Source of the DNA: Myxococcales bacterium
GTDB taxonomy: Bacteria > Myxococcota > UBA727 > JABDBI01
Assembly (NCBI GenBank): GCA_023898405.1
Contig: CP060221.1
Span: 1,240,001 to 1,304,000, forward strand
DNA: 64,000 nucleotides
Direction: 5' to 3'
The position numbers and the translations under genes were made by a program. Below are positions 61,206-64,000 of the stretch, piece after piece; position 1 is the stretch's first letter, and every line of letters begins with the position of its first letter. The notes under the pieces are model-generated. The model saw only the letters and a program-made list of their open reading frames with translations. It did not search any database and was not told the origin of the DNA.

Positions 61206-63217
61206 TCTCTTCGGCTATATTTTTTGTTACCTTGTTGCTTACGCTTATAGGGCCTTTGATAATTGCTATTATTCTAGGATTTTCATATTTTTTTATCAAT
61301 GACTTGGTCAAAGTAGAAAATTTTTCGTACCGTCTCGTGCGCTGTTTTTATTTTTCAAATTTAATTACAGCAATAACAGCAAGTTTCACGTGGTTTTTTT
61401 CATCTTTAAGTCCAGGAACACTTGATATTTCCCAAGCACACCTTGATTCCCACTTTTCTATAAATATTAGGCTCTTCTACGATAATTACAGCATTACCTT
61501 TTTGCTCGCCATAGCATTTATTTCTAGCCTAATCGGATTTTTCTCACATCGCTATCTTCATAGAGATCCGCAATATAGAAGATTTTTTATTATTATTTCT
61601 ACTTTTATATTTGGCATGAATCTCATCGTACTTGCAGGAACAATGGATCTTATTTTTGCTGGATGGGAAATCGTTGGATTAGCTTCCTTTTTGTTGATTG
61701 CATATTTTTGGCATCGCCCAAAGGCTGTCGCCGCCGCAACAAAGGCCTATTACATCTACCGTTTTTGTGACTTAGGCCTTCTCACAAGTATATTGGTGAC
61801 ACATTTTTTCTGGCAAGATGTCAGCCTGTTTGGAGATTTCCAAAATCTTAATTCTCATTCCATCCTTTCTCATATTCCAAACATGTATCGCTGGATTTTG
61901 AGTCTAGGTATTTTGCTTCCCGTGTTAGGAAAATCAGCTCAAATTCCATTTTGTTTTTGGCTTCCAAAAGCTATGGAGGGCCCCACTCATTCAAGCGCAA
62001 TTTTTTATGGTTCTCTATCAGTTCATGCAGGTGTTTTTCTTCTCATGAGAACAATGCCAATTTGGTACCATACACCAGGATTTGTATTTCTATTGGGAGC
62101 AATTGGTCTTCTCACAGCTTTTTGTTCAACTTTATTTGCTCAAGTTCAATCAAATATAAAGGGACAAATTGGTTATGCCTCTATCGCACAAGTTGGACTG
62201 ATGTTAGTTGAACTTTCATTGGGTTTCGAACATTTAGCCTTTATTCACATGATCGGCAATGCTATTTTGCGATGCTTTCAACTTCTTGTGTCAGGCTCAA
62301 TTTTGACCACTCACTTACATATGCAAAGAAGCCTAAAAACATTTGGCTGGCTTAATAATTTTTCTATGCCACATTTGTTTCCAAATAAATTAAAAGCAAC
62401 TGTTTATGCTTTTGCTGTCAATGACGGATATTTCGAATACTTGATTGCTTACTTTGTTGTAAACCCGACCCTGTTTTTATCAAATCAAATTAATGCCCTC
62501 ATCAATAGAACAAATAAATTTTTCGATAAAATTAATTTAAAACCGCAAGAGCAAAATGAGCCAACCCTCTTTTCAGTAACTCCCGCTCTATTTTTGGCGT
62601 TCTCGTTGATTATAGTAAACGTGATAAACTTCATCTTTCCTGTAACGCGAGTTCTCTCATTATCCTTGGCCTCTCTTTTTTCGCTTTGCGCACTCGGTGA
62701 AAAGAAAAGTGCTCGAAAAGTACTAATTTTTGCCATACTGAGTTCAATCTTTGCATTTTTAAGCTTGAAGAGTGGTAAGGGAGGAGCTCTCTACTCTATT
62801 GGTCTTCTCACATCGGCCTTGCTTTCTTTTGAAGCTCTAAGTCATATATTGAAACGAATTTCCGTAATTGATCTTCGTCGCTATCATGGACTATTTCAAC
62901 AGTTTCCTTTGGCAGCCAATGTGCTTTTAATGGGAATTTTAGGAATTATCACCTTTCCATTATCATCGACTTTTTTTGGGGAAGATTTTTTACTTAGCCT
63001 GGCACTAGATTCAGGTGTATTTTTTATAATTCTTTTTCATACAATTTTCGTGATTATAGGAATTTCATTGATACGCATGTATGCATTTCTTTTGTTCGGG
63101 CGACGACACAACTACCCACCACTCATGGATCTTGATTATAACAAGTGGCAAATATTTTTACGCCTTTCATTTTTTATGCTTGGAAATATCGGTGCCTTTA
63201 TAATTGCTTTCGTCTAA
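61202..63217 (+). CDS. dabB: DabB-like membrane subunit (NuoL/MrpA-related)
   Basis: 671 aa with about 14-16 helices. Related to the proton-pumping subunits NuoL/MrpA: GWEIVGLASFLLIAYFWHRP (E of the first core helix and G-L-x-S-F-L-L), LGKSAQIPFCFWLPKAMEGPTHSSAIFYGS (K-S-A-Q-x-P-F-x-x-W-L-P-x-A-M-x-G-P-T). Paired with DabA it likely couples the ion gradient to vectorial CO2 hydration. ATGA overlaps the dabA stop, indicating translational coupling. No other nuo or mrp genes are nearby, so it is not part of complex I. Confidence 0.88.
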   Translation: MISSAIFFVTLLLTLIGPLIIAIILGFSYFFINDLVKVENFSYRLVRCFYFSNLITAITASFTWFFSSLSPGTLDISQAHLDSHFSINIRLFYDNYSITFLLAIAFISSLIGFFSHRYLHRDPQYRRFFIIISTFIFGMNLIVLAGTMDLIFAGWEIVGLASFLLIAYFWHRPKAVAAATKAYYIYRFCDLGLLTSILVTHFFWQDVSLFGDFQNLNSHSILSHIPNMYRWILSLGILLPVLGKSAQIPFCFWLPKAMEGPTHSSAIFYGSLSVHAGVFLLMRTMPIWYHTPGFVFLLGAIGLLTAFCSTLFAQVQSNIKGQIGYASIAQVGLMLVELSLGFEHLAFIHMIGNAILRCFQLLVSGSILTTHLHMQRSLKTFGWLNNFSMPHLFPNKLKATVYAFAVNDGYFEYLIAYFVVNPTLFLSNQINALINRTNKFFDKINLKPQEQNEPTLFSVTPALFLAFSLIIVNVINFIFPVTRVLSLSLASLFSLCALGEKKSARKVLIFAILSSIFAFLSLKSGKGGALYSIGLLTSALLSFEALSHILKRISVIDLRRYHGLFQQFPLAANVLLMGILGIITFPLSSTFFGEDFLLSLALDSGVFFIILFHTIFVIIGISLIRMYAFLLFGRRHNYPPLMDLDYNKWQIFLRLSFFMLGNIGAFIIAFV

Positions 63218-63578
63218 ATGAAATATTTTTGTTTGGACGATCAAATTTGCTTCGAGTGATTCAACAGCTGTGCAAAAACGAAGTGAGCTATAATTTTCAG
63301 TATATTAGCGCAAAGCACCAGTTATAATTGGCAAAAAATAGTTAAGCTAGATTATTTGAGGGTGAAATTGCTCTCGGAAAAAGTTTAAATTCCTTCCATA
63401 GCCATGCTTAGTATTTTTCTACTCTTCGTTTTGAAAACACTCTTACCAACTTCAAAGCGGAATCTGTATCGCTGAGAAATTATGATCAATCTTACATACA
63501 AAATTAACTAAATAAATTTTATTAAAAAAGCACAAAAAAAAGGCCTCAAAGGCCTCTCTTTCTTTATTTTTTATATAC
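63218..63578. other. 361-bp intergenic region with terminator
   Basis: Between dabB (+) and the outer-membrane protein gene (-), whose ends converge. Its only clear element is the terminator at 63534-63556; the rest is AT-rich without a convincing gene. Confidence 0.5.
63534..63556 (-). terminator. Rho-independent terminator of the outer-membrane protein gene
   Basis: On the minus strand the stem AGAGGCCT / AGGCCT-rich repeat (GAGGCCTTTGAGGCC) is followed by a run of T. It lies 23 bp past the stop at 63579. Confidence 0.8.
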
Positions 63579-64000
63579 CTAGAATGCGTACTGTATTTGG
63601 GCTTCGATTTTTGGTGCGACTGAATCCTTTTTAATATTAACTCCACCGTCCATCTGTAACTTTAGATTATGCTGAAAAGCATAAAGAGATAAAGATCCTA
63701 AAACTTCATGCTGAGTCGTAACTTTTGCAGCACCGCTTAACAGGCCATAGCGCACACCGACTCCGTATCGTTTTTGGAATATGTGGCCAGCTTGCAAAAG
63801 TGCTCCAATTTGCATGCTTTCTTTGGAGACCTTCTGTTCTGTTTTTCCATCCACAAGCATCGGATTGGCTTCTGGTTCACCCAAATAAATACCTGTATTT
63901 ACTGTTGTTCCATAGAATTTTGCCAAAGCTCCAAGAGATGCACCATAGCCAACAAAATTCCAATCAACAATTTGACTTTTTATAAAGCCCCCAAGGGTAG
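63579..64000 (-). CDS. Outer-membrane beta-barrel protein, 5' end outside window
   Basis: The reading frame is open to the right edge (TLGGFIKSQIVDWNFVGYGA and onward), so only the C-terminal ~140 residues are seen. Alternating strands such as YGTTVNTGIYLG, SMQIGALLQAGHIFQKRYGVGVRYGLL and LKLQMDGGVNIKKDSVAPKIEAQIQYAF end in Phe, the usual C-terminal signal of outer-membrane beta-barrels. It resembles phosphate-selective porin-type (OprO/OprP) or similar barrels in small bacteria, but the family is not certain. A TTG near 63926 could be misread as a start. Confidence 0.7.
   Translation of the reverse strand, partial: TLGGFIKSQIVDWNFVGYGASLGALAKFYGTTVNTGIYLGEPEANPMLVDGKTEQKVSKESMQIGALLQAGHIFQKRYGVGVRYGLLSGAAKVTTQHEVLGSLSLYAFQHNLKLQMDGGVNIKKDSVAPKIEAQIQYAF

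Overview
This window is a gene-dense, AT-rich (roughly 35-40% GC by eye) stretch of the chromosome of a diderm (Gram-negative) bacterium. The diderm call rests on Mpl (diderm-type murein recycling), several signal-peptide and lipobox proteins, and a beta-barrel-like protein ending in Phe at the right edge. One secreted protein ends in a Cys / transmembrane / Arg-cluster tail like MYXO-CTERM. Together with PpiC lipoproteins, a class II ribonucleotide reductase and HTTM proteins, this leans towards a low-GC delta-proteobacterial-grade lineage (Myxococcota or Bdellovibrionota-like). That placement is inference and not certain. I see no insertion sequence, prophage, rRNA or CRISPR array.

Layout. 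0-8 kb: end of a branched-chain amino-acid carrier, tRNA-Phe(GAA), mscL, ribA, an FmdB zinc ribbon plus ferritin-like pair, a NYN nuclease, two PpiC/SurA-type lipoprotein chaperones and mpl. 8-15 kb: secA-rsmA, a PEBP protein and a parAB partition operon. 15-26 kb: kynurenine 3-monooxygenase, DEAD helicase, rarA, an ABC-F protein, an FMN reductase, a secreted zinc-phospholipase-like protein and ribH. 26-34 kb: a CSLREA/beta-helix surface protein, a LysE exporter, a nucleotide operon (deoxynucleoside kinase, class II RNR, DUF402), an SDR and an APH-type kinase. 34-40 kb: a secreted hexapeptide-repeat protein followed by a four-gene HTTM membrane operon, then an osmoprotectant ABC transporter. 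40-56 kb: lipoproteins, uup, dnaE with a coupled mini-gene, mutM, transporters, a DUF4105 protein and two tandem secreted paralogues. 56-64 kb: EVE protein, then a SulP-DabA-DabB inorganic-carbon uptake operon, then part of an outer-membrane protein.

Strongest new signal. The 14-bp palindrome GTAGAC-NN-GTCTAC occurs four times (13887, 18883, 25873, 32966), always between genes, within 19 kb that starts inside the parAB operon. About 0.003 copies are expected by chance in 64 kb. One copy lies between two convergent genes, where an operator is not expected. The best reading is a non-canonical parS centromere cluster recognised by the local ParB.

Other points of interest are the repeat protein next to the HTTM operon, the RNR whose usually invariant active-site Asn is Thr, a kinase with an N-terminal membrane segment in the same operon, and the SulP-DAB module.
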